A stretch of 64,000 nucleotides of DNA from Gyrodactylus bullatarudis (lineage: Eukaryota; Platyhelminthes; Monogenea; Gyrodactylidea; Gyrodactylidae): assembly GCA_012064415.1 (NCBI GenBank), contig SSNU01000285.1, forward strand, positions 1 through 64,000, given 5' to 3'. Below, piece after piece: positions 22,464-37,400 of this stretch. The first letter of the stretch is position 1, and the number at the start of each line of letters is the position of its first letter. The position numbers were made by a program, and so were the translations under genes. The notes below the pieces were generated by a model, which saw nothing but the letters and a program-made list of their open reading frames with translations, had not been told where the DNA came from and did not search any database.

Positions 22464-25400
22464 TCATTTTATAGACATCATCTGGCGGAGATTACTGAGG
22501 TATTCTCGTAGAACTTCTGTCTCACTCTGCAATAGATCGAGAAAATCAATGTCGGTAGCACTCTTTGAGTCGATCACAGATGCTATTAATAGGATAGAGA
22601 TTATTTAATAATTTTGATGAAAAGACCCATTCACTTAGAAGGTTATATAAAGCTAGTTCATATGAAGTTGGGAATCTATAATTTAAACAAATATCTCGAT
22701 TTTTCATCAAGAATTCGAATCTTTTAAAGATTCCTAATAATGCTGCATACTTTTACCAATTGATGGAAAAATTATTTTTATGAAAAAAATCAAAACTTTT
22801 ATTGGCTTGAAAGTGGGAGAGAGACCAAAAGAGGTTTTTCAGGATCAGAATTAGATAAAAAAATAAATTATGTTTCTTTTTTTAGATTATTCTCACTGGT
22901 TGAAAATCAATGAAACTACGATTATATATGCTAAAAAAACTATAATGTCTTTTCTCAAGTTGATCCTGATCAACATGGTTTCTTTTTCACAGAAACCAAT
23001 CTATTATCTTTTATCAGTTTTGTACAAAAATCTATCTTTAAGAAAAAAAAGATTCTAGTTATTTATCTTGACCTGAGTAAAGCTTTTGATTTCATCACAT
23101 TTTCCTCCATTATGGATATGCTTTTCCCCTTGTCCCTGACAAGAATCTATTGGACATTATTTATAAATTTTCATCAAATCGAGATCAGTATGTTCGCCTC
23201 AATGATGATCAATCAGCGCTCAGAAAAATCGTGTCAGGGGTACCACAGGGCAGTAGACTTGGACCCTTCTTATTTAACCTAGTATTCTCTCTCATTTCAA
23301 ACTCCGAACCCACTGTACAAATTTTTTAATTCGCTGATGATCTTGAGATCTGCTTTACCTTTTCAGCATCTATTGATTACACTTTTATAAATACCTATTG
23401 GTTATTCCTATCTCAAAAGTTACTTAATCTAAATTTAAAAATAAACATAAAAAATCCCATTACATGATACTATTTGACAATAATATTTATGACCATAACA
23501 TTCTTATTGATAATAATATTATAGTGAGGAGGAAACATGTTAAAGATCTTGGTTTGTTATACGACAATTTTCTTTGCTTTGATCTCCATATAAAGAAAAT
23601 AACAAATTTATTTGCAAGTCGTACACTTCACATTTCAAAACTTGTTAAAACCCCAGCTTTAAAAATTTGTCTCTTCAAATTCTATGCTCGCCCCATTGTT
23701 GAGTATTGCTCAGCCATTTGGAACCCATCCTCTATTAGCTCCTCAGTCAACCTTGAAATGATCCAGAAAAAGTTCCTTAGAATATTTCGATTCAAACATC
23801 CTAATTCTAGTCTAAAGCTTGACCTGCTCCGCCATAGAAGACTTGCCAGATCTATCATTCTATATGATAAAAGAATCAATACTTTATGGAATAAAGTTTC
23901 TCCTAATGCTTGTACGAGGAGTAATAAAATGCGCCTGAACCTTGTAGTTATTAACAAAATGAAAAAAATTCATATACTTAACAGACTTCAATCAATATAT
24001 AATGTTATTTCTAAAAAAGCACATAATATAGACAAACGAATTGCCCTTGCATTCTCAAAACACTATTGAATAATTTAATAATTACATTACGACAATAATA
24101 TGTTAGTATACACATATACCAAATATAATTTTCATTTTCATTTGATTATTCAAAATCCCTAAAAAATGGCGGAACTTTCGGAAGTTTGATACTTTCAAGC
24201 CAATTAAAATTTACTAGTTATGCTTTAATATTTTCCATTATTTTTTTCAAATCACAGAAAGAATATTTTATCAAGAAGTTAAAATTTGAAAAGAGATTTG
24301 AAAGATGTTGTTGATTTGAAAAAGCAATAAAAAACAACGGGTTTATTAAAACTTTTAATTTAAAAGTTCTAAAAATTCGAAGAGGCTTTTGAAAAGTCGT
24401 CACAAGAGCTTAGAGCAAGTGTAAAGTTGGTTGACATGAAGTTGGGAATCTATGATTTTTACAGAAATCTCGATATTTTCATCAAGAATTCGAATCTGTT
24501 GAAGATTTTCTGGAATCCTACTCATGCTGCCCACTTTTACCAGTTGAAGAAAAAAAATCTGAAAAAAAATTATTTTTATGGAAAATATAGGCATTTTTCA
24601 AATTCCCATTTGGCGCCAAAATCCCTTTTTTTCGAACTTTGAGCTGAAAATTTTTGTTGATTTGAAAGTGGGAGGCTGATCAAAAGAGGTTTTTCATGAT
24701 CAAGATTAGACAAGAAAGCTGACTAGCACCGTTAAGTTATCCACAGTTACCCCATTTTCGAGAGATTTTGAATTATCGAAATTTCATTGATTTTCAAGTA
24801 GTGAAAATGATCGAGAAAACGAAATTCAGCTCCCAGACGATAATAAGGTTAAGCATAAGAGCAGATTCAGTTGAATTGATTTTCTTGTCTAATCTTGATC
24901 GTGAAAAACCTCTTTCGATCAGCCTCCCACTTTCAAATCAACAAAAAATTTCAGCTCAAAGTTCGAAAAAATGGGATTTTGGTGCCAAATGGGAATTTGA
25001 AAAATGCCTATATTTTTCATAAAAATAATTTTTTTCAGATTTTTTTTCTTCAACTGGTAAAAGTGGGCAGCATGAGTAGGATTCCAGAAAATCTTCAACA
25101 GATTCGAATTCTTGATGAAAATATCGAGATTTCTGTAAAAATCATAGATTCCCAACTTCATATCAATTAGCTTTAGAAATAAACTTACGTTTAAAAGACC
25201 AACCCTCTGAATCGATTCCCATCAGTTCTTTAAGGGTGATGATCTCCTTTTTGATCTTATCTTGGGCTTCAAGACACTCATAAATACACTCGAAACGAAT
25301 CTTTTCTAAAATCTAGAGAAAAAAAGTTAAATAAATCTGTCTGATTGGTATCAAGTTGATACTATCAATCTCTTTTGGAAAGAAGTTTGAGTTTATCCTT

Positions 25401-28400
25401 AGAAAATTAGTTTTGATTCAAAGAGCGAAATTTCTATTGAAGAACGCTTTTTACCTGTATAAAATTTTGGCAGTTTACTCATCGGATCAAAAAAGAGAAA
25501 TATTGGAATTTGTGTTTTATCGAATTTTAGGTCTTATTTTTGCGCTAAGAAGTTTATTATAGGTCGCATTACAATTCAAAAAATGTAAAAATGATCTGCG
25601 ATCACTTTGATCAGATTGTATCAAAAATTTTCATTCAGATGTTAAAAAATAGGATATACAAAAAGCCGTGTTTTTCACCGTTCTTGATTAGCGAAAAGAC
25701 ATTTAAGAGATACTATCAAGCACAGCTTCCAATCCAGAGGATAAACAGAAATTTGAGATGACGAGTTGTACAGAATTTTCCGCAGATTATTCCTACCTTC
25801 TGAGAATTGTAATGCGAGCTGTCGCAATCTTGATAAGTATTAAAACTTTTGCTAGAAAGTAAAATCTATCTTCATTTTAGGTATCCAGCAGATTTTATTC
25901 TCTTGAGCCTTTTCTCATTCAAATAAACATGTTGGATTCTACTACATTTTTACCAGTTGATCACTCTCTAGATTAACTTACTTGATCATTTGTCTTGATC
26001 GGGTATTCATTTTTCATTCCTAGTGGAATATCCAAGTCTTTGAATGAGTCTAGTAGATCATCCAGAGATTTTCGATCAAAATTCATTGCCTTCATCTCAT
26101 CAAAGGATTCATTTAGATTACAAGGAACTGAATTACTCCGACGAGATGTTGTTGAAGATGATGAAGAAGCTGAAATATGTATAATTTATAAAATTTTTTT
26201 CTCAGTATCAAGAATGGTAGTCAGTTTAATAAATTGTTATTCAAATTACTTTGAGATTCTAGAAGCGGATTCTTTTTAGCAAGTGACTTCTCAAAGTTAG
26301 AGAACCTTTGTAGATTCTTATCTGCACTGTTTTCACTGATTGAGTCACAATTAGAGGAATCCCTTATAATACTCTCGTATCCACTGCTAGTATGACCACC
26401 AGCAGATACAGCACAAGTTCCACTAACTCCGCTATTACTTTCGCTACTAACGTAAATTGTCTTGGCTAGATTTGAAATCAAATTTGTATCACTAATTTGG
26501 GACTTTGTGTTGATAGCGAAATTGTACAAATGTTGATAGCCTGAACTGCTTCCATCAGATCCATTCCCGGAGCTTGAATGAATGGATTCACGTTGACGAT
26601 TGTACTTTTCGAGAGGAGAATAGATTATCGATAATCGGTCAATCTTGGCTGGTTCCTGATCAACCTTGCTTTTGTTGAATAAGGGGAAATTGAATAGTTC
26701 ATTGAGCAATCGTTTGGGCTTCTCCATAGGGGAGGCACGTGGATCTACAGACGAAGATCTAGCTTTTACATTTTCAATTGTGTTTGGTTTCTCTTTTGCA
26801 GTGTTATCTTGTCTGAAGAATCGTAAATTTCTCTTTTTAAAAGGTGACGAGGGCGCTGATATATTGGAATCATGTGTAATTTGATTTTCAGGTGACTGGA
26901 CCTGTTGATGAGACTGAAGGTAGGGAAAGAGACCTTGGATTTCATGGTATCGTTTTGAACTCATGTTTTGTTGTCTATCATGGTTTAAGTTGGGAGAGGA
27001 AGTCTTTTGAATCCATTCGGCAACTTTGTTGAATTGTTTTGGACGAATTTCCAAATCAAGGCAAGCCTAAAATTAAAATTTTTTTAAAATGATGTTTTAA
27101 TTTATTTATTTTTCCAACTAACATCAGGTTTAATATTCTTTATATTGAGATCAAGCAAGTGTTCATAATTTTTGGAAACTTTTCGATTAATAACTGTAGA
27201 AAACTTTTGGCTTAGACGAGGAGAATTCGTTGACATGCCCAATGAAGCAATAATACGTTTCCCTTCATCTGTATTGAACTGAACAGGCTTCAGAGGTTTC
27301 GGTATTCGTTCAATTGTATTCAGAAACTCATTTTCAATGTCCTCTTCAATTAAACTGTCAGAGCAGCCAAAGATGTTATGATCCATTTCAGTGAAACACT
27401 GAGATTTCTACAAAAAGATTAGAGTTTTAAAATGAAGTCTTCTCTCTTTGTTTTATTTTATGGAAAACATACATCAAGCGGATTTTCTAATCTTCTCTGA
27501 GTCTTTGATCTTTTTGGCAAGGATTTGGTTGCATTCGGCCCATCAACCCATAGCTCTTTTTTATCCTTTAAAAGGTTTATTGAATTACTTAACATCATTT
27601 GTTTATTTTATGAATAAAGAATAAATAAATTTTCAGAAAATCGTATAATTAGCTAGTTGACTTAACAATGTGAATTTACTATTTTTATAAGAACTCAATA
27701 TAAATATAAAGTCAGAGAAAAAAATATATTTTGAATTCAATGAAGAAATGGAAAAAAATCAATCTGGCCAAATTTGACGTTTCTCTCTTATAGCCAAATT
27801 CGAATTCCTCGTCTAATTATGATCAGAAATATCAGCATTTAATCCCTTCAAATCTTCGAAATCGATAAGAATGTTGATCTTAAACTTTGAATAAGTTGAA
27901 ATTTGGCGTATTTTCGAAATTCAAAACTCGGATTGATGTTTCTATTTCAATAAGTTGTGCGCTTATTTCATCATGGAATTCAAAAAATATTTTTCCCCTG
28001 ATTTTCCGGAGGAAAATATTGAGTATTCGTACAAATAGTAAATTCTCATACTCATGTCAATTAGGCTCAGTTACAAAAAATCACTGCTTACATGCTCTAT
28101 ATTGAAAGTTTCGTTATTTAATTTTCGATACTGTTTTCTCTTCAAATGATTTGATCTTGATCCGACCATTGCTTTCTTTTCAAGAAAAATAGTTGTATTG
28201 CACGAGAGTTCACTATCTGAAGTACAATTGACCTGGTTTGCTCTTTCCCTAGAAAAATGTCTTGAATTCTTCATTAATCTCTCATTCTGACTATTTGTTA
28301 GGAGATCATTCATTTTTCGAGATAACTGGAGATTTCGTTTGTGCATACATCGATAAAGGCGATTGCCACTCTTGAGTATCTAATTTGAAAATAAATCGAT

Positions 28401-31400
28401 AATAAAAGATAAATTTAAAGAATTCCCTTTCTATGAAGAATCAGAAAAGAAGCCCTTATTTATTAACAAATAATTTTTCTTTTTTAACTAATCTTGATTA
28501 TGATTATCGAAATTTATCCCTTTCGCTGCTTGTACTATTTCACCATTTTCATAAAACCAAAAATATTACGAATCCAAGTTCTCATATTGGTCTTAAACTA
28601 ATCCAGAAATATCCTTAATTAGTAGAGTTATAAAGGTTTGAAAATATTGAAAAATTGACCCACATTTACATCGGCATCAAAATGATTATTTCAGAACAAT
28701 GAAACAAGTTAGAGTGAGTTTTCTCAAAAAATCTGAAGTATGACTTCATACTCAAATTGGGTTGTAAGCTGACTAATTGATCTGCTACACTGAGGATGAA
28801 CTTTGTTTCATTGAGGTAGCCAGACACCTCATATTTTTAAAATAATACAAAATATGAAACTTTGGACCTACTCGCTATGCAACTGTAATGAATTTTTGAA
28901 ATTTTCATGTTTCCTCTTAGTCTACTTTCAGCCTTCGTATGGATAATATCCATTGGAATGATGTCAAACTTTTAATTAAATCTCTTACCCAAATAAGAAA
29001 AGATTTAATTAATATCTAAAAGATTAAGATTGGAAGACTACCAATGGCTTTCTTTCCCAAAGCAAGATTCACGTGCTTGGTCTTTTTACTGGGGGGAAAA
29101 GCATTTTCTTTCGGTAAAATAAAAGTTCAAAGGAATACCGTTATACATTTCATTATGTAAATTTCTCCCTTTTAAAAATTTCCTTTTTTGAAAATGTCAA
29201 TGAAATTTTCCATCACCTGGCTAATGTGTTGATTTCCTTTTTGCTTCAATGACATTTTGAAAAATCCCCAGAAGAGATTGAATAGATTTCATTTGACTTT
29301 TTTTGGATATTCACCTACCAGCCGGTATACTCTCCACCCTATCAGTTCCTTTTCTTTAACTACTCTCCAATATGAATTATGTATGAAGAAGTTAAACAAA
29401 TTACAAAAGTAACTTGAAATGATCTCCCATTACTATCCAGTATGTATGCTGATGATGATTTCGATTATATTCAGCCTTTCTTCCACACATGCACTCTCCT
29501 TAATTTAGACATTATTTCATTAAAGAACGTAAAAAATCTATAGTAACGACATGAACGAAAAAAAATTGCAAACTATTTCGGCACGATTCAATTGGCATTT
29601 TTAAAATCCTCATCCGGCCTCAAAAAGATAAGAATAATCAAGAACAATCAGTGTGTAGGTGGTGTCAAAACTATAGGAGTATTGAAGAGTTGGATAGGAG
29701 TTCTGGCCTATTTGGTAGAAGCGTTGCCCTCTGAAGACCCGTGTTCGAATCCATACTGACGATTTTTTAAATCGATTTCAAGGATATATTACGTTTGAAT
29801 AGTACTATGTATGTAAATAGTACTGTATTTGAAATCAACAGAAAACTCGCCATATTGTGGGAAATAGAGCCTTCAAATTTTTTAAATTATTGCGAAGGAA
29901 AATTCCCTAAATAACGAAATTCAAAAATTTTTTCAGAGGAAATTCTAAATCCGAGTTCTTTTTCCAATGTTGATCCTAAATAACCCTATTTGGAAAAATT
30001 AAATATTTGAAATCAAAATTTTTTTAGCCCATAATTGAAAAGTGTAGAAGTTTATAATGTTTTTAGACAATTAACCTACTAGATAAGTGTCGTCATTAAT
30101 ACAGCTATTCTCGATGAATTTGGGAATTCATGATTTTTACAAAAATTGATTTTTTCATCAAGGTATCAAAATTCGTCAGTACACCATAGCCTGAATTCGA
30201 ACTTGGGTCTTCAATGTTGTGAGGCAACCCTTCTTGTGTAGGTGGTGTCAAAATTATCCGAGTGTTGATTGATAGGAGATGAACGGGGTTTCTGGCCTGG
30301 TTAGAAGCGTTGCCTCAAAACTCCATCAAGTTAGAGTTCATTGGATATAGTAATTACCAATGACCACAGTTATCTAGTAGGTTAATTGTCGGAAAATAGT
30401 GAAATTCAAAATATAACTATTTTGGGTCAGATTGAATTTTAATTTATTCCATCGGCTCATTCCATTGTGAAATTCCGAAAATACTTGTGTTCCTGACTAT
30501 CTGCAGGGGAAATCATAAGTTTCTACTAATGACGAAGAAGACCAGAATAGAGATAAATCTTAATATCGTCTTACTGAGAACTCAATTCTGACTTAAATTC
30601 TACAGTATTACAATTTATGATTTTTAAAATGCATATGTAATTTCTTTTGTCATGAAACTCATATGAATTTTAAAATATAAATGGTACAAACCAAATGCAA
30701 AAGTAAAAACCTACCTGTAGCAAATCATCGTACGTATTCTTTATTGTAATCTGTAAAAGTACATTGATAATTTTGATTGATTTCGTGGAAAATATCTGAT
30801 GGAGAATTGGATATATTGGCTGATTCATATCTAGGGTGGAGATTACTTTTTTACTAAGAAGACCTTGAATAATTCTGAGTAGGGTTTCTGACGTTAGGTT
30901 ATTGAGATTAGTCGAGTTGGCTGTTGATGATGGAAGTGTCAGATCGAGAAAATATAGACGTTCAATTGATTCTGAAATTAAAAAGAATAATGTTTTTAAA
31001 ATTTTTTGTTGATATTTGAGATATTTTGAAGAAAGCACATCGATTTCTTTTTAAGTCTTTGACTTTAAGTCAGTTTTTTAATGAATGAATAGAAAAGTGA
31101 AAATTTAGTTGAATTCAGATAATTTTGAATTTTGTTAATTTTAATACTAAATCCTTTTTTTCAATTTTAACCAGTACATCGATAGGTTTTGGATGATATG
31201 TTTCAATGCATCATACCAATTATCCTGAAGAGCCCATTCAAATTCCGACCCAGGCTAGAAATCGATGATTCGCAAAATCCTTCTCTAATGGATAGTTGAT
31301 TGTTCATAAATCGAATTATAATTATTCTAGAAAAACTCCAAATCATTCACAAAATTACAGGAAAAACGCATACATTTTTCAAGTACAGGTTTCCTCATTT

Positions 31401-34400
31401 ACAATCTAGAAATTACATGTTAGGAAACATGAAAATTCTACACAATTGCATCGAATGAAAGATAACTTGAAATAAAAGAGTATCGATAAATTTCATATTC
31501 TATAAAAGAAAAGTACTTTTTCCAAACCTAACTTGAATGAATTGTCGAATGCGATAAAAATATATTAAAAATAATTAACACTTGTCTAGAAAAGCTTTTC
31601 TGATATCTAATCTAAAAGTGGTAAAACGAGGAATTTATCCAAAGGCCAATCTCTCCTAAATCGCTGATTTGAATACATGCAGTTTATTCCTAAAAGCCAG
31701 GCTTTGAATAAAACTCAATGAGTAATTTAATGAATTGGACTTTAAGTAGACAACTTTATAAAAAGATCTTTTCCAGGAGTAATTAACAATGCTTATTTAA
31801 ATGTTTTATTCATAAGGCTAATATTTACGAAAATTGATAATAGAAAACCCTAGTCCTTGCAGTTTTCATGAAATTTTATTAACTAAACTCTATCGACAGC
31901 TAACCTTGAAATTATACACTGCAATGACCTTGTTCATTTTCCGATTTATCTATTATTTTGAGATTAAATTTATTTTTCACTTTCCAGTTCAACGTAGTTC
32001 AAAAGGCAGAAACTTGCAAATACAACTTGAGCTGAATAAATTTAAATTTTCATTGAAATCCTAATTTAATCCTTAAATTAAAAATATTATCTGGACTGTA
32101 GGTAAATACAAAAAATTTTACTATTCAATTTGAATATTGTTTTTATAAACGGCAATTTTTCATTATTCCTCTTGTCTTAAGGACCCTAATATAACCTTGA
32201 ATCAGCTACTGATAATCAGTATATCTCTTGATTATAAATTTAATAAAAATTCTTTAAAAAATTCAATATTTAATTTAGTTTTTACATTAGACCAGAAATT
32301 TTCAATATAAAAGTCCACTAAATAGTTACGAGTCTGTTTTCACGATCTCATCTAAATTTTTCCTTGTGATAAATTGGAGAATTTCTTATCAAGATAATTT
32401 GTCAGTGCCATATTCCATTTTGCCCTAGAGAAAAAATTCCTCAAAGTTTCCCACCTGAAATCTGATAGATAAAAGGCCCTCTGGCGAAAGGGAAAAAGAC
32501 TCCAACTAATGCTCATAATTACAGAGTGCAAGATATGCAATTCAACTAACATTTAGATTACATTACTTTGGGAAGCTAAATTTCATATTCCTGTCCTTTT
32601 CTCAGTTTCAATTTTACTTTTAGTATTTACATTCCGTTTCTCTATTAAATATCTTTCAGATAACAGAATCTTTTCACTCGAAAATTTTACAAATTTTATT
32701 CCTGATTCAAAATCGAGAGATTTTTTTTCGTCTATTAGATGAAAAAATAATAATTGATTAATCCTTCGTGATAAGAATTAATAAAATGAAAATCAAAAAA
32801 TCAATAGAATTGACAAGCAGAATTTAATCCAGAGAGGCATTTGAAGAACTATAGTTTCTGAACCTACAAGAAAGTTTCAATGGAAACAATAGAGTATTTG
32901 AGTCCTATAAGAATATATATAAAATATGGATTTTCCCTGTTTACAAAAAGTACATTAAGCCAAGAAATAGGAGCTCAAAACCAATCATTGTCAAACTAAT
33001 AGAGTAAGCTACTGACTAAATTTTGAAAGATTCGCCAAGGTGCATGAGATAAATTCTGATTTTTAATATATTTTATTTAATCCTAACAAAAATATGAGTA
33101 AAGTTAATTTCATTCTGATCTTAGTAATTAAATAGTAAAATAGAATTGGTAAAAACATATTTAATATTATTTGTTCAATGTTTTTGTTATTTTTCAATTC
33201 AATTTCATATGAAGATAGATACCTAGTAAGTATTACTTATTAGGGAAATAAGAAATTTTATTTTCCCCAAACAATGTTCCATGCTTTAATCAAATATACG
33301 TGTTCTTTTTTGAAATGTTCTTGAAAATATTCAAATATTTTTATTTTGTCATTTTTCGTAGTAAATATCATTGAAAAATGTATTAGAAAGATTCGTTGAA
33401 GCCCTACAACCAAGAGTGATCGTTAGCGAAATACAAAACGAGATGAAAAAATCTATTGCTTCTTATTGGAGTATCATAAAGATCATGATAATTTCAAAAT
33501 AATTCACGTACCATTGCCAGTTGAATCTGAGGAATAGAGGTTGATGCCGAAGAGTATTGGATCTTCTATATTTGATGTTTGCTTTGATAATGCAATGGCT
33601 GTATCCAAGTAGAAAAGAGCTCTGTCCAAATTCGGCACTTTTAATTCCATTAGCTGTTTCAGGTTGACTTCACCAGTGAAATTTTCTATTTGTAGATTAA
33701 GAATTTATTATTTAATAAAGAGACTTTATCTTCAGAGATTTATTAAAATAAAACAATAATGTTCATAACATACTAAAAGTTATGTGAGGTTTAATGTGCC
33801 CAAGATGATAAAAAAGTTGAACTTTTTAATAGATTATTAAAAAATTTACTAAATTCGTGACTAAATTCTACTTTTGACGGAATTTCCTATTTATTTCTTA
33901 ATTTTGCTGGTTATATCAAAAAGTCTATAGAGTATGAGCAATAACTCAAGTAATGATTTCATATGGCAGAAATCTTTTCCATCTAATGACTTGATAACTA
34001 CTAGGGCCTTAAAAAGTAAATGTCAGCTGGTGAAAGTCAAAATTCAAGTATGCACTTAATTTCCAATTTGGACCTCAGGATCGAGAGTCATAGAATACCT
34101 TGTCATTAGATGAGAAACCTGATAAAAGATCATTTGATTTCCTAATTTATTTTCCCAAGTCGGTGTAAGCTTAAAAGTGACCCGACGGAAATGAAACCTT
34201 TAATTCACTTCTCGTCTTTCTATCCAACATGACTGATGGTCAGCAACATCAGAATATCTTTCAGGATATAAGGCAGCTAATGTCCCACAAATTTAATCTC
34301 GTGATTGTAACAAACCTACTTCTAAGCCAGTTCCGAATTTTTTGTCTCCAAAATGATATACAAGTACAATATAAAGCTAATTGATATAAAGTTGGGAATC

Positions 34401-37400
34401 TATGGTTTTTACGTAAACCTCGATTTTGAAATCCGACTCATGTTGCCCACTTTTATGATTAGAAGAGAAAAATTCTATAAAAATGATTTTTAATGAAAAA
34501 TATGGTCAAATTTCGATTCGGTGCCAAAATCCTATTTTGGACAGAAAATTTTTATTGATTTCAAAGTGAGAGGATGATGAAAATTTGATTTTCAGGATCA
34601 CAAGAAAGCCGAAAATCGAGGTTTTCGTAAAAATCATAGATTCGAAACTTCATATCAACCAACTTTACATATATAAATTTTCGGTCTACTCTAAATTCCC
34701 TCAAATATGTATGAGAACTGGGATACTTCTTAATTTCAGAAAAACTCCAAGACCATCAGGATCAATACAACTATAGTTTAGATTGGTATATTTATTAGAC
34801 ATTTAAATACTCTTATGCGGAAATTCCACTAGAAAAGCAATTCAACAAAAGTGCAAATAGCTCATAGCATAACAAGAATGTACCCTCAATTGTAAACCAT
34901 GAGTTATAAACAAGACTTTGTCTATTATTTTCGCATGTTTTTCGTGGCGGGATAAACAAGGGAATATTCAATAAACAAATCATGTAACTCGATATGGCTG
35001 ATGATTTGTAATTTGTATGAAGAATATACTTTTTCGATTATATTTCCATTGTCTTACATAACTTTTCCCATTTTTCTTTTTGTATTTATTCAGAATTATT
35101 TATCCCTTGAACCTATCAAGACGACAACAGAACAATTAGAGAAAACTCAGAGACTCAAAATTAATATTTAGATTCTAATCGAAATAAAAATCCTTTTATA
35201 CCTTCTGATAAACGCTGAATTTCTGGGGCAAGATATTTGAGTTCTCCAATTCGAATTAGAGATTTAGTAAAATAGCACTCTTATGAGATTAAAAGAACGT
35301 TTTAACGAAGTTTATTGAGGCTTAGAAATCCATGAAAAATATGTTAATTTTTCAAATTTCGATTTCGCGCCAAAATCCCATTTTTTCAAACTCTGAACTG
35401 TAAGTGGGCAACATGAGAAGGATTCCAAAAAATAACATAATTGATTTTTTTTGATGGTTAGAATTGATTGATTAAAGTTGAGAAGAAATCTGATTGGTTT
35501 AATGTTTTGATTGGGCGTATAAGGTTTTAAGTATCTTAGTTTTTTTGAAAAATCTTGCGCCAGAAGAAGAATACTACATTTATTCGTAATACTGTGTGAG
35601 TCCAAACTATTTTCATCAGGGTAATCCAAATGTTTTTTATTCTAATCTTAATTTTAAGTTTCCTTCAAGTGATGAATTATATTATCAGAGTTATTAATCT
35701 AATAATTCTGATAACTATAAAAATCACTATAATTTTTATAATCCTTATTTTTCAAGAAATACTACACTTTTCTCTCCCCTTTCTATTTCTACAGATAGAC
35801 CAATACAAGCCAAAAGACAACATAGTCAGGAAGCAAGCGAACAACGTTTTAGTCAATTAAAATGTTATTTTTTGGATTCACATTATTTCTTCCAATAAGT
35901 TGTAAAAATGTAAATGATTATACCTATTTTTTATGAGTATAATAATTCTGATCAATGAAAAAACCTTTTTTATTTGGTATTTATCATAATTTTGTTCATC
36001 TTATTTCAAAAACATAAACATATATTTTCAAGAATAATTTTATGGGATGATGTTAAGATGATAGGTGAATAATTTTGGAAGATTTCGTCTAATAATATCA
36101 AGATGTGGCATAACTTTTAGTTATAAAGTGATCCTCTTTGAAGATTCGGGAAAAACTATTCAACCATGAGTGTATTTTCCTTTTAGAATTTTAATTAAAA
36201 GATTTTACTGGAGAAAAAACTATCTCAAGAATAATTATTCGAGAGGGTGTTATGATCTCAAGAGAATTTCAGCGGTATGCTCTTCGTGATGTACAACGAT
36301 TGTGCTAATCACCCTCAAGTTCAATGAAAAGAAATGCTCTTTTACTGTGTGTTCATTTCAGGACAAAAATTAATAGAATGTGAAATACCATCATTTGGCC
36401 TTTTTGAATAATTTAGTGACACAAAAAAGGGAAAAACATTCCCATCCCACTTGCAGATATACTTGAAGAGATTGAGAACAAATATCTTCTCATTAAGTAA
36501 AGGGGGAGCGGAGAGATGGATAGAAACACCTCAAAGAGAATCAATCTTGTTATTGCAAATCTTTTTTGTAGCTCTCGAGGACAATCAAATCAATCACAAA
36601 AGATTCTCATAAGGAAAGGATACTGATGAGTAATACGCGATCACAGCTCAATGAATTTTGGGAATGTTCGCAATTTAAAATTACAGAGTAGAGTAAATTC
36701 GAAAAAAAAGCAAAGTAAAGTTATCTTTATATTCGTTCGTGGCATGGAACTATTTTAAAGATTGAATATTTACTAATTTAAGTGATTACAGTAATTAGTG
36801 TAATCTATTGGCTTAAAGTATCTGAATGGGAAATTCTTCTTACATGTACCAATAAATGTCAAATATTCTAAACTCACAAAATTAGAGGCCAACAAAAATT
36901 CGATAATCAGTAAAAAGGGAAAAGTGCCAAAAATTTCTAGCAAATTACACAGTCGTAGTAATTCCTCAATCAAATTAATCTACAATATAAGAAATCAAAA
37001 AATTCTCTACAAAACTTGAAAATATTATTGATAATTGGAAAATAAAAATTTCCAAGAGATTCTATTTTTCCAGTGAAATTTTTCAATTTAAACAAGAAAA
37101 GTTAAGTTACTTCAGAACTAGGCAAGAAAACTGATGAGTAATATGAGATCACAGTTCAATGAATCTTTGTAATGTGCGTAGATTTAATTACAAAGTTTGC
37201 CTTGTATCATTATGATTTAGTTCGTGTATCGATAAGGACAACAACTTACCGTGTTGATTAAAGAGATCAATAATGACGGATTTAGTTCTTGTTGGAATTT
37301 TGACGGCAACAAGCTTCACTGAATGTTTCATAGAAAACTTGTGCTTTAGGTCACCAATCATTGTAAATATCCACGAGAGAATAGCTTGGATCATCTCACC

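Larger units (their letters stand above)
28380..30714. other. Kinesin intron with SINE and TIR insertions
   Basis: This is intron sequence between two kinesin exons. It has no open frame of note. The right half carries the tRNA-like SINE copies and the 30.1-kb inverted-repeat element listed separately. Confidence 0.6.

Noticed and set aside
29704..29752. Possible tRNA gene
   Set aside because: A- and B-box are present but acceptor, D- and anticodon stems do not close. A second related copy shows it to be a SINE.
36773..36973. Minus-strand ORF as a missing kinesin exon
   Set aside because: Its peptide fits no part of the KIF26 family, and adjacent exons 37417-37250 and 35279-35202 already join in phase without it.
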